NCBI GenBank assembly: GCA_023443865.1
Contig: JAEZST010000022.1
Coordinates: 372,001 to 436,000 of the forward strand
Direction of reading: 5' to 3'
DNA: 64,000 bases
Source: Spirochaetota bacterium
Lineage (GTDB): Bacteria > Spirochaetota > Spirochaetia > Treponematales > Treponemataceae
The notes under the pieces are model-generated. The model had not been told where the DNA came from. It searched no databases and saw nothing but the letters and a program-made list of their open reading frames with translations. Below, in pieces: positions 45,599 through 53,459 of the stretch. A program made the position numbers and the translations under genes. Within the stretch, counting starts at the first letter, position 1. Each line of letters starts with the position of its first letter.

Positions 45599-46942
45599 AT
45601 GAATACGACCATTCGAACCGGTGCCGCCTTTGTGGCGCTTTACTTTCTGGTACTCCCCCTTCCTGCGCTGAATGTCGGCGGTATTTCCCGATTCCAATTT
45701 ACGGAATCCGATTCGCTGCGAGCCCAGATAGAGGACGATTGGTTTTCGGCCCCAATCGATACCGTCGCGGCCCTGAAAGGAGAAATCGTCGAGGATCCCT
45801 ACGGCGACGGCTTCGAAATTTCCGTTTCGAAAACCGATACCCTGATTTCGGTAACCCTGATCCAGACCGATCGGGAGGAACTCTCCATCGCGGGCCGTTG
45901 GACCCTTAATCGCGACAAGATTACCGGCGAACCCGTTTCGATCGTCGTGAATCCCGTGGATAATCCCGAAATCGTCCTTACCTTTCGCCCCGGGGCCGGA
46001 TCGAAAAGCCTCCTCGACCTTTCCGTTTACGGACTCTACGCCCGAAAAGGCGTCCCCTTCGGCAAGTCATTTCAGTCGGTCCTTACCTCCTCCGTCGAGT
46101 CCATCGCCGCGCTGACCGCGCGTACCGTTCCCTGGAATCTCGTGCATCCCGATCCGCTCCTTTACGGCAATATCGCGCAGGGCGTCGAGACGATTCGATC
46201 TCGGCTGCCCACCCTGGTCTACCTTGAGGACGGCGCGTTTGACGATGCGGGAAAGCCCGTCTTTATTGAGACCGAAAGTCCCCAAGATCCAAAAGCCGTA
46301 CTTGCCGAGGCGGTGGACGGACGCGATATTTCAATAATCCGTGGCGGGGTCAACTGTTCCGGATTCGTTAAGTGGATCGTTGACGGCATCATTCGCCCTA
46401 CCGCCGGTTCTGGAACCTTCATTAAATCCCTTAAACGCTGGAGTTCCGCCCCGGAAACGGGCTTTACCGAGCGGTACCGCGAGAGTCGGGACGTTTTTTT
46501 CGCCCTGGATTGGACCCGAAACCTCGCCTCGGCGGTGGTCAGTCTCGATGCGGGCCATACCGTGTTCCCGGACGCGGCCGGAATCGACGTGAAGGCGGAG
46601 CCCTTTTCGGGCGCGCTGGGGTTCGAGACCGACGTGGGCTATCAGGTGAAGGAACTGCTTCCCATGCTGTACTGGTTGGCGGCGAACGAGGGCGGGCACT
46701 GGTATCTCGGGGCGCTCAGCCGTGAGCGGGGCGAGCGGGGTAATGCCGCCAATCCCTTTTTGCGCTATTATCATCATGCGGCGGCGTTCTTTCCGTGGTT
46801 CGACGAGAAGGGTCAATTCCGGGTAGCCGTCTTTGAAAGCGCCGTGGAAACCCCGGCGGCAACCTTCGTGGAAAGGAACCAGGATGCCTGGGTCTTTCTG
46901 ACCCGGGTGGATATGAGCGCCCCCGGGCGATTCGCGCCGTGA
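45599..46942 (+). CDS. secreted unknown protein with NlpC/P60-like Cys motif
   Basis: 447 residues from ATG 45599, which opens a signal peptide (TGAAFVALYFLVLPLPALNV). The N-terminal half is beta-rich and unassigned. VNCSGFVKWIVDG, with Cys253, resembles the catalytic Cys motif of NlpC/P60 and related papain-like cell-wall peptidases (D/N-C-S-G-F/L-V). A possible His partner is His320 in DAGHTVFPD. The usual fold length and a third catalytic residue could not be confirmed. No Shine-Dalgarno site; GATACT lies 10 nt before the ATG, as for the unknown gene at 60661-62076. It is followed after 56 nt by the envelope operon. Confidence 0.6.
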   Translation: MNTTIRTGAAFVALYFLVLPLPALNVGGISRFQFTESDSLRAQIEDDWFSAPIDTVAALKGEIVEDPYGDGFEISVSKTDTLISVTLIQTDREELSIAGRWTLNRDKITGEPVSIVVNPVDNPEIVLTFRPGAGSKSLLDLSVYGLYARKGVPFGKSFQSVLTSSVESIAALTARTVPWNLVHPDPLLYGNIAQGVETIRSRLPTLVYLEDGAFDDAGKPVFIETESPQDPKAVLAEAVDGRDISIIRGGVNCSGFVKWIVDGIIRPTAGSGTFIKSLKRWSSAPETGFTERYRESRDVFFALDWTRNLASAVVSLDAGHTVFPDAAGIDVKAEPFSGALGFETDVGYQVKELLPMLYWLAANEGGHWYLGALSRERGERGNAANPFLRYYHHAAAFFPWFDEKGQFRVAVFESAVETPAATFVERNQDAWVFLTRVDMSAPGRFAP

Positions 46943-46998
46943 ATTTTTTTGTTACTACCGGCCATTTACCCGGGTTTAACGCATGAGGAGAGTGGTTT

Positions 46999-48948
46999 AT
47001 GATTCCTATTGCCCAGCGCCTTCGCGGGTTCGCGATATATGTTTGCCTGTTGGGTTGTATCGCCGTCCTCGGGGCCTCCTCGCCTCCCCAAGAGCCCCGC
47101 GCGCTCCTGGAAGCCGCTCGGGCGTCGGGCGAAAAGGACCCCGCGGGCGCGGCGAAAACCCTTGAACGGGGTTTGGACCAGGCCCAAAGCCTGACTCCGT
47201 GGTACTTGGCCGAGCTTACCCGGCTGAACGGATTGGCGGGGGATTGGCTGGCCGCGAAACGCTGGGGCGAGCGTTCCCTGACCGCGGGCGTTCCGGCGGA
47301 ACTCGCGGATACCGCGAGCTGGTGGTACGGACTCGCCCTGGAAAACACCGGGGACAGTTCCGGCGCCTCCCGCGTATACCGAAAGAGAATAGACAGCGGT
47401 TCCTGCTCGGAACCCCTCCTGTGGCTCGCGTTTTTTCGGACCGGCGATTCCGGGGCCGAAAGCGGTTCTGCGTCGCTCGACGCGGCCTTCCCCCTATTGA
47501 AGCTTACGGCGCCCGATACCTACGTGCTGTCCCGATACCTTGCCGGCATTTGCGCCGTGCGTTCGGGCGAATGGTCTTTCGCGGCCGTATCGTTCTCGCG
47601 CTTTGAATCGGTACGCGCCGGTAAATATCCCGAGCTTGCCCCCTGGGCCGCCTTTTACGCCGCGTGGAGCCTAAACCGCAGCGGGCGCGGCGCGGAGGCC
47701 TTAAGCGCCTTTAAAAAATACCTGAACCAGTGGCCTACCCACGAACGCGCCTGGCAGGCGGCCACCGCCGCGGCCCTCGCGGCGAGCCAGAATCCTTCCG
47801 CCGGATCCGATCCCGTGGCCCTCGCGGATATCGCCATCACCCGCGCTCCCACCCGCTCCGATCGCGCCGATTCCATGCTGCTGCGCTCGACCTTGCTTAT
47901 TGATCGGGGCGACTTTGCCGCCGCGGCCCGGGACCTTCCCGGCATTGCCGACGGTTCGCTCACGAGCGGCCTTACACCTTCCGCGAGCCGCGCCCAATTC
48001 TTGCTCGCTGAAATCGCCTTCCGGGGCAATGATTTCGGCCTTGCGACGCGGCGTTGGCAGCGTCTCGTCGAGGTATTCCCCGCCGATCCCCTGGCCGAGG
48101 AAGCCCTCTACCGTATCGGCGACGCACGTTACATAGAAGGGGACTGGAAAGCCGCCGGAGATTCCCTTTCGCGGTACCGCCTTTCCTGGCCGAACGGCAG
48201 GTTCCTCGCCTCTGCCCTGCGCGAGGGGGGCGAGGCCTGGTTCCGCGCCGGCTCCGTGGATTTAGCCATTCTCTGGTGGGAAGACCTTTTGAAAAAATTT
48301 CCCGACGGATCCGCCGTGCCGGGTACCATGCGTGATTTATCCGCCGCCTATCGGGCCAGAAAGGACTGGGCGGCTGCCCTTCGCGTGGCGAAGACCTATC
48401 GCGAACGGTTCCCGAAAGAGGCCGCGCTTGACGGGATGGATGCCGAAATTGACGAATTAACCAGCCTGAATTCGGGCAATGCGGGCGATACGGCGGCGAA
48501 AATCGCCGCGTACGCGAAGGCCTCAAAGGCGGGAACGGCCGCCGGCCGCGCCATCGGGCTATCGCTCGCGAAGGATTACCTGACGGACTGGAACCGGCGT
48601 GAGAACGCCCGAACCCTTCTGGCGGAACTGACCGAAAAGGCGCCCAAGTCCCCTGACGGGCAGGGCGCGGCTGACCGGAGGGTCAGGGCTGAAGCCATGA
48701 GCCTCCTCGCCAATATACTCAAGGAAGACGGCTCCTACGGCGGCGCCGCGTCCCTCTTCCTTTCCGCCGGCGCCTGGTATGCCGCGGTGGACCCGGAAAA
48801 GGCGGCTGAAGCCCTATACGGCGCGGTGGATTCCTTCCTGCTCAAGGGAGCGCGGTCCGACGCCCGGACGACACTGGAAACCATGCAGAAAACCTGGCCG
48901 GACTCCGTGTGGACCCGGCGAGCCCTCGTCGCCGCTGCCAGGGACTGA
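46999..48948 (+). CDS. secreted TPR/tol-pal-like repeat protein
   Basis: 649 residues. GAGGAGA precedes ATG 46999 by 7 nt. The N-terminus is a signal peptide (GFAIYVCLLGCIAVLGASS); the Cys in LLGC could be a lipidation site, but the lipobox is atypical. The rest is helical with many TPR or Sel1-like pairs, e.g. FLLAEIAFRGNDFGLATRRW, then VFPADPLAEEALYRIGDARY and GDSLSRYRLSWPNGRFLASA. This pattern resembles the periplasmic TPR proteins that accompany Tol/Exb motors. It heads a tightly packed unit: beta-barrel protein, ExbB, ExbD, TonB, HAD and SpiroCoCo. Confidence 0.75.
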   Translation: MIPIAQRLRGFAIYVCLLGCIAVLGASSPPQEPRALLEAARASGEKDPAGAAKTLERGLDQAQSLTPWYLAELTRLNGLAGDWLAAKRWGERSLTAGVPAELADTASWWYGLALENTGDSSGASRVYRKRIDSGSCSEPLLWLAFFRTGDSGAESGSASLDAAFPLLKLTAPDTYVLSRYLAGICAVRSGEWSFAAVSFSRFESVRAGKYPELAPWAAFYAAWSLNRSGRGAEALSAFKKYLNQWPTHERAWQAATAAALAASQNPSAGSDPVALADIAITRAPTRSDRADSMLLRSTLLIDRGDFAAAARDLPGIADGSLTSGLTPSASRAQFLLAEIAFRGNDFGLATRRWQRLVEVFPADPLAEEALYRIGDARYIEGDWKAAGDSLSRYRLSWPNGRFLASALREGGEAWFRAGSVDLAILWWEDLLKKFPDGSAVPGTMRDLSAAYRARKDWAAALRVAKTYRERFPKEAALDGMDAEIDELTSLNSGNAGDTAAKIAAYAKASKAGTAAGRAIGLSLAKDYLTDWNRRENARTLLAELTEKAPKSPDGQGAADRRVRAEAMSLLANILKEDGSYGGAASLFLSAGAWYAAVDPEKAAEALYGAVDSFLLKGARSDARTTLETMQKTWPDSVWTRRALVAAARD

Positions 48949-48961
48949 GTCGGGGGAAAAT

Positions 48962-50671
48962 ATGAGGACGATACCGATGAAACGAACGCATCATACACTC
49001 GCCGCAATCCTGACGCTCAGTCTCGCGGGCGGATCGCTTTTCGGGGCGGGCATCGAAGTGCCGGACCTGGAAACGCGCATACGGAACTCCGGAGGCGAAG
49101 TGCCCGCCACCGCCTTGCCGGAGCTCCCGAATCCCGCGCCGGCGCCAATACCGACCGTCGAAACCGCCGTTTCGGCCATTCCCGAGGCCTCGGCCGTCGT
49201 TCCTTCACCGGAACCCGAATTGCCCCTCGTCCCGGAAGCGACCGAGGGGGAGAAGGCGCCGGAAGGCAGCCTGAGCGGCTGGGTGTCCCTCGGGGCCGGA
49301 AGCCCCGGCACCCTGTCCGGCGACCTCGCGGTGAACCGCGCGGGCGGAACCCTACCGCAATTGGCTTTGCGCTTTTCCTATGACGCGGCCGACGGATTCG
49401 GCGGCGAAAATACGGGAGAGGGCTATTTTGATCGCTCCATTTCTCTGGGAACGAAGGCCGCCGCGGAACGTTGGAACGCGGAGATCAGCCTTTCCGAGCG
49501 TACCGACGGCCTTCAGGGCATGAATGCCGACCTCTATAGCCTGACCGCACGCGACGTTCGGTGGAACGCGGGCATTGAAATACCCGTCTCATCGAAGGTC
49601 GACCTATTCGCGGTTTTCGGCATAACCGGCGCGGTCTATACCTCCTTCGCCGACCGACCGGGCACGGCGTTGTCGGCCGTTTCCCCCAGTACACCCACCG
49701 TGGGAGAACCCATCGTGGAGACGGGCGGCTATCGGCTCGAACCCTCGCTTGCGCTTACCCTTGATCGGGGCCGTGGGCATTTCGCCCTGGAGGGCGCCTA
49801 CGGGTACGAAACCCTGGTCGGAACCGGTTCCGCCCGATCGGGAGAAGCGAATACGGGAAAAATCGGCCTTTCCGCGGCGGGCGACTTTGGCCGCCTCACG
49901 CTGGGCTCCCGCGCGTGCGTCGCCCTGGATAGCAAAAACGGTACCGCGTTTCCCTTCGGGCTCTCGGCCGAATGGAAAGACGACCGGGGCGCCGTACGGC
50001 TCCTTTCCGTCTCGGGCGGTCTCGACGCCTATCGGAGCGGCGTCGAAACCCTGGCGGAGAAAGACCCCTTCGTATCGAGAAACCTCCTTTCCCGTACCGC
50101 CGCCGACTGGTTCGCCCTCCTTGCCATCGACCTTGCCGGTCCAAGCCTAAAGGGCGCCGCCACGGGCCTGAACGGACGGGCAACGTGGCGGGACACCGCG
50201 TTCGCCTTCGGGCTACTCGACAAGGGTACCCTTGCCGTTCCCGACGCGGGAGTTTCGGCTGGCCTGGTCCCGGTGGAAGAGCGGGAACGCCAAAGCCTCG
50301 CCACCGAGTTGGGCCTAACGGCCGCCGCCTCCTCGGCCAAGCTTACCGCGGGTTGGAACGCCGAATGGCTCGATTCCGCTTCCTCCGAGGCTTCCCAACG
50401 GCTTTCCGCGCGCCTTTCCCTCTTCGATTCCGGGGAACGGCGGCTCTGGGAGACCGAGGCCTCTTTCGCCTTGCCACTAACCGAATCGAGCGCGGGAATG
50501 GAGCTTCCGTATCTAGATCTCTCGGCTTCCCTTCGCCCCGCCCGGGCTTTTACGCTGACCCTGGCGTTCACCGACATCGTGCCCCTTGCCGCGGGAAAGT
50601 CCCGCGCGCGCAACGCGGTATATGCAGACCGGAGCGGCGTTTTGACCCTCTCCGGCCGTATCGATTTTTAA
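48962..50671 (+). CDS. predicted outer-membrane beta-barrel protein
   Basis: 569 residues from ATG 48962, preceded by GGGGGA; a Met five codons later is an alternative. A signal peptide (TLAAILTLSLAGGSLFGAG) and a Pro/Glu/Val-rich linker to about residue 100 lead into a region of alternating hydrophobic/polar strands with Gly/Ser/Asp turns. The protein ends LTLSGRIDF; the terminal Phe is the classic outer-membrane barrel signal. There is no TonB-dependent receptor plug motif, so it is not an ordinary TonB receptor despite the adjacent exbBD-tonB genes. It may be the outer-membrane partner of that motor. The exact family is not recognised. Confidence 0.7.
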   Translation: MRTIPMKRTHHTLAAILTLSLAGGSLFGAGIEVPDLETRIRNSGGEVPATALPELPNPAPAPIPTVETAVSAIPEASAVVPSPEPELPLVPEATEGEKAPEGSLSGWVSLGAGSPGTLSGDLAVNRAGGTLPQLALRFSYDAADGFGGENTGEGYFDRSISLGTKAAAERWNAEISLSERTDGLQGMNADLYSLTARDVRWNAGIEIPVSSKVDLFAVFGITGAVYTSFADRPGTALSAVSPSTPTVGEPIVETGGYRLEPSLALTLDRGRGHFALEGAYGYETLVGTGSARSGEANTGKIGLSAAGDFGRLTLGSRACVALDSKNGTAFPFGLSAEWKDDRGAVRLLSVSGGLDAYRSGVETLAEKDPFVSRNLLSRTAADWFALLAIDLAGPSLKGAATGLNGRATWRDTAFAFGLLDKGTLAVPDAGVSAGLVPVEERERQSLATELGLTAAASSAKLTAGWNAEWLDSASSEASQRLSARLSLFDSGERRLWETEASFALPLTESSAGMELPYLDLSASLRPARAFTLTLAFTDIVPLAAGKSRARNAVYADRSGVLTLSGRIDF

Positions 50672-50683
50672 GAGGAGTTATTT

Positions 50684-51307
50684 ATGATTTCGATTTTAGT
50701 ATCCGGCGGCCCGGTCATGATCCCCATCGCGCTCTGCGCCGTCATCGCGACCATCATCATTTTCGAGCGCATCGGCTTTTACGGAGCGATAAAAAAAGGG
50801 GAGAGGGACCTCTTGCCCCGTATCCGCGCAAGCATCGACAAGGGCCACTACGACGAGGCCGCCGCGATTTGCGATACCGTGGAAGGCCCGGTCTCGCGGC
50901 TCATGAAAACCGGCATCGCCTACCGCGAGTATTCCGAGGCGTCCATCAAGGAAGCGGTCATGAACCAGGCAAACCGGGAAATTCCACGCCTCGAGCGCTA
51001 TCTTTCCACCCTGGGAACCATCGCGAATATCTCGACCCTCTTGGGTTTGCTGGGCACGGTCACGGGAAATATCCAGGCCTTCGGCGTGCTTGGGGACATG
51101 GGCACCATGGGTAACCCGGCCGTGCTCGCCGGAGCCATCGCGCAAGCCCTGGTCACCACCGCCTCGGGCCTTATCGTTTCAATTCCCGCGATCATCTTCT
51201 ATAATTATTTTATAGCCGAGGTAAACCGGATGGTCACCCAGATGGAAGCGTCCGTAAGCGATCTCGTGCTCCTCCTGGTCGCGGAGAGGAAAAAACATGA
51301 AGTTTAA
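50684..51307 (+). CDS. exbB: MotA/TolQ/ExbB proton channel family protein
   Basis: 207 residues with AAGAGGAG before the ATG. Three membrane segments: near residues 5-25, about 105-130 (ISTLLGLLGTVTGNIQAF) and about 145-175 (AQALVTTASGLIVSIPAIIF). The large cytoplasmic loop between the first two is normal for TolQ/ExbB. The conserved LLGTVTG and TTASGL segments line the proton path. It forms a stator with the ExbD protein next door and energises TonB. ExbB is preferred to TolQ because a TonB-like gene follows, and no tolB or pal is present. Confidence 0.92.
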   Translation: MISILVSGGPVMIPIALCAVIATIIIFERIGFYGAIKKGERDLLPRIRASIDKGHYDEAAAICDTVEGPVSRLMKTGIAYREYSEASIKEAVMNQANREIPRLERYLSTLGTIANISTLLGLLGTVTGNIQAFGVLGDMGTMGNPAVLAGAIAQALVTTASGLIVSIPAIIFYNYFIAEVNRMVTQMEASVSDLVLLLVAERKKHEV

Positions 51308-51701
51308 ACGAAAACTGGAAACGCGGGCGGTTGTCGACCTCGTGCCGATGATCGACGTCGTCTTCCAGCTGATCCTGTTTTTCCTGGTATCCACGACCTT
51401 CGCGGTCCTTCCCGGCATCAATTTGGACCTGCCCCAATCTTCCACGGCGGAGGGTACGAGGACGAACGGCATAACGATTACGGCGACGGTGGAGGGCAGC
51501 CTATTCGTCAATTCCGAGGCGGTGACCATCGATGACCTCGATTCCGCCCTTATTGCCCTGGCCACCGATACCCCGCGCGACAAGGTCCCGGTCAGCCTGG
51601 AGGCCGATTCCAAGGTGCCCAACGGCACGGTGGTCTCGATTCTCGATTCCTTGCGGCGAACGGGCTTTACCGGGGTAAACCTGAGGACAAAGGACAAATG
51701 A
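51297..51701 (+). CDS. exbD: ExbD/TolR family protein
   Basis: 134 residues. A short cytoplasmic N-terminus leads into one membrane segment with the conserved Asp: VDLVPMIDVVFQLILFFLVS. The periplasmic domain follows (SLFVNSEAVTIDDLDSALIA and a C-terminal LRRTGFTGVNLRTK). The start overlaps exbB by 11 nt and the stop overlaps tonB by 4 nt. The Asp in PMIDVV is the proton-carrying residue of the stator complex. Confidence 0.93.
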   Translation: MKFKRKLETRAVVDLVPMIDVVFQLILFFLVSTTFAVLPGINLDLPQSSTAEGTRTNGITITATVEGSLFVNSEAVTIDDLDSALIALATDTPRDKVPVSLEADSKVPNGTVVSILDSLRRTGFTGVNLRTKDK

Positions 51702-52741
51702 CCTTAAACGACCTGGAACCTTCGGAACGTAAGCGACTCGCCAGGAGCGCCGGGGGCGGCGCGGTTTTCTGGGTGTTGGCCCTGATTCTGCTCGCCTTCG
51801 CGCCGGTGACCCGGAAACCCTTTCCCGAGCCCGATTACCCGCCGGTTCACCTGAGCCTCACTAGTCCCGTGACGGCGGAAGCGCCGGTACGGCAAACCGC
51901 CGCGCAAACGGAACCGGCGCCCCAGAGCCAAACCCCCGCGACAACGGCTCCCAAGGCCCAGAGCGCTCCGGCGAAAACGCCGACCCCGGCAAAGCCCGCC
52001 CCGGCGACAAAACCGGCCGCGACGGGTAAAACGCAGCCAACCAAATCCGCTCCCTCGGCGGCCTCAAGCGGCCTCGGCATTCCCGATTTCGACAAACCCG
52101 TAACTTCATCAAATACGTCATCGGGCGATTCGGAATTCCTCGACTTTACGAGTTCCAGACAGACCCAAAACCCCGCCTCCGCGAGCGTTCCCTCTGGAGG
52201 GACCCTGCAGTCGGAACTTCAGGGAAGCGCGGCGACGGTGACGGCGGCGAAGGGTACCGGCGCGAGCGTCAGTTCCAAAACCGCGTCCGGTTCGTCCGGG
52301 ACCGCCTCCGCCTCTACCGTCGAAGCCCTGAAAGGCGTTGAAGGCGCTGCGTCGTCGGCCCTCTCCCCGTCGGCTGCCACGGGTTCTTCCGGCTCGGCTT
52401 CCGCCTACGCGGACACCTCCACCACCTCGGCCGGCCGGGTCTCGTCGGTGGCGGGCCTTTCCTTCGACGGACAGCCGCGAACCTTGATTTACCCCGACGA
52501 TCCGCGAATCACCCTGCCTGACCGCTTAGCCAGGCTCGTCGATTCGAACCGCACGGCGACCGTTAAATTTACCGTCCGTAAGGACGGTTCCGTGCCGGGA
52601 ACCCTCGTGACCTTTACGCCCCTCTCCTCGCTGCCGGCGGAAATCAGGGATTACTTACGGGCGGAATTCGCGCGGTGGCGGTTCGAAGCCGGCGATCAGG
52701 ATGGACAGGCGAGCTTTTCGTATAGTATAAAACTGGAATGA
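51698..52741 (+). CDS. tonB: TonB-like energy transducer
   Basis: 347 residues. The layout is that of TonB: a short basic N-terminus, one membrane segment (AVFWVLALILLAFAP, residues about 22-37), then a 200-residue periplasmic spacer rich in Pro, Ala, Thr, Lys and later Ser. The C-terminal TonB-type domain (about 255-347) contains the VKFTVRKDGSV strand and YLRAEFARWRF. It should carry ExbBD-generated force to an outer-membrane protein, perhaps the barrel encoded upstream. The C-terminal domain is divergent, so energy_transducer_TonB assignment rests partly on context. Confidence 0.85.
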   Translation: MTLNDLEPSERKRLARSAGGGAVFWVLALILLAFAPVTRKPFPEPDYPPVHLSLTSPVTAEAPVRQTAAQTEPAPQSQTPATTAPKAQSAPAKTPTPAKPAPATKPAATGKTQPTKSAPSAASSGLGIPDFDKPVTSSNTSSGDSEFLDFTSSRQTQNPASASVPSGGTLQSELQGSAATVTAAKGTGASVSSKTASGSSGTASASTVEALKGVEGAASSALSPSAATGSSGSASAYADTSTTSAGRVSSVAGLSFDGQPRTLIYPDDPRITLPDRLARLVDSNRTATVKFTVRKDGSVPGTLVTFTPLSSLPAEIRDYLRAEFARWRFEAGDQDGQASFSYSIKLE

Positions 52742-53427
52742 GAGCAGAACTGGACGCCGTCGCCTTCGATATCGACGGCACCCTCTATCCCGACTTCTCG
52801 TTATTCGCGCGGCTTTTGCCTTTTACGCTGAGCCATCTCAATCTTATGGTCAACTTCGGCAGGGTCCGCGACGAAATCCGCGACTGGCAAGCCGCGCATC
52901 CCGGCGAAATCAATGCCGATTTTTTTTCCTACCAGGCGCTCCTTCTCTCGTCCAAGATCGGCGAAACCCCCGGTCGCGCGGCCGAACTCCTTCGAACCCT
53001 CATCTATGAAGGTTGGCGGCCCGTCTTTGAGCGGGTCAGACCCTTCCCGTACCTCCATGAAACCTTCGACGCATTCCGCGCCTCGGGCCTCAAGCTCGGC
53101 CTTCTCTCTGATTTCCTTCCGTCTCAAAAAGGAGACGTGTGGGGCCTCGCGCCGAAGTGCGACGTCGTGCTCGGCTCCGAGGAAACCGGCGCCCTTAAGC
53201 CGTCCCCGATTCCCTTCCTTTCCCTGGCCGAATCCCTGGGCGTACCGCCGGCCCGCGTGCTGTACGTGGGAAACAGCGTATCGTCCGACGTACGGGGGGC
53301 TTCCGCCGCGGGCATGAAAACCGCCTGCGTCATCGGGCGCGTCGCCGCTCTTTTGGGCCGGAAGGCGCCAGGGGCGGATATTTCCTTTCACTCCTATCGC
53401 CAACTGCGGGGGATTGTGCTAAAATAA
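52738..53427 (+). CDS. HAD-superfamily hydrolase
   Basis: 229 residues; the start overlaps the tonB stop (ATGA). HAD motif I is AFDIDGTLYPD, with nucleophile Asp11 and acid/base Asp13. Motif II is LGLLSDF, motif III is the Lys in GALKPSP, and motif IV is LYVGNSVSSDVRGA. The cap region is helical (type C1). It is a probable small-molecule phosphatase in the cytoplasm; the substrate is unknown. Its place inside an envelope operon is unusual and may only reflect co-transcription with the coiled-coil gene that follows. Confidence 0.9.
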   Translation: MRAELDAVAFDIDGTLYPDFSLFARLLPFTLSHLNLMVNFGRVRDEIRDWQAAHPGEINADFFSYQALLLSSKIGETPGRAAELLRTLIYEGWRPVFERVRPFPYLHETFDAFRASGLKLGLLSDFLPSQKGDVWGLAPKCDVVLGSEETGALKPSPIPFLSLAESLGVPPARVLYVGNSVSSDVRGASAAGMKTACVIGRVAALLGRKAPGADISFHSYRQLRGIVLK

Positions 53428-53459
53428 CCCCATATTGCTAAAATGAGGGACGGCACGTC

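Noticed and set aside
48779..48961. Extension of the beta-barrel protein upstream to 48779
   Set aside because: It overlaps the TPR gene and would bury the signal peptide; ATG 48962 has a Shine-Dalgarno site and begins the signal sequence.
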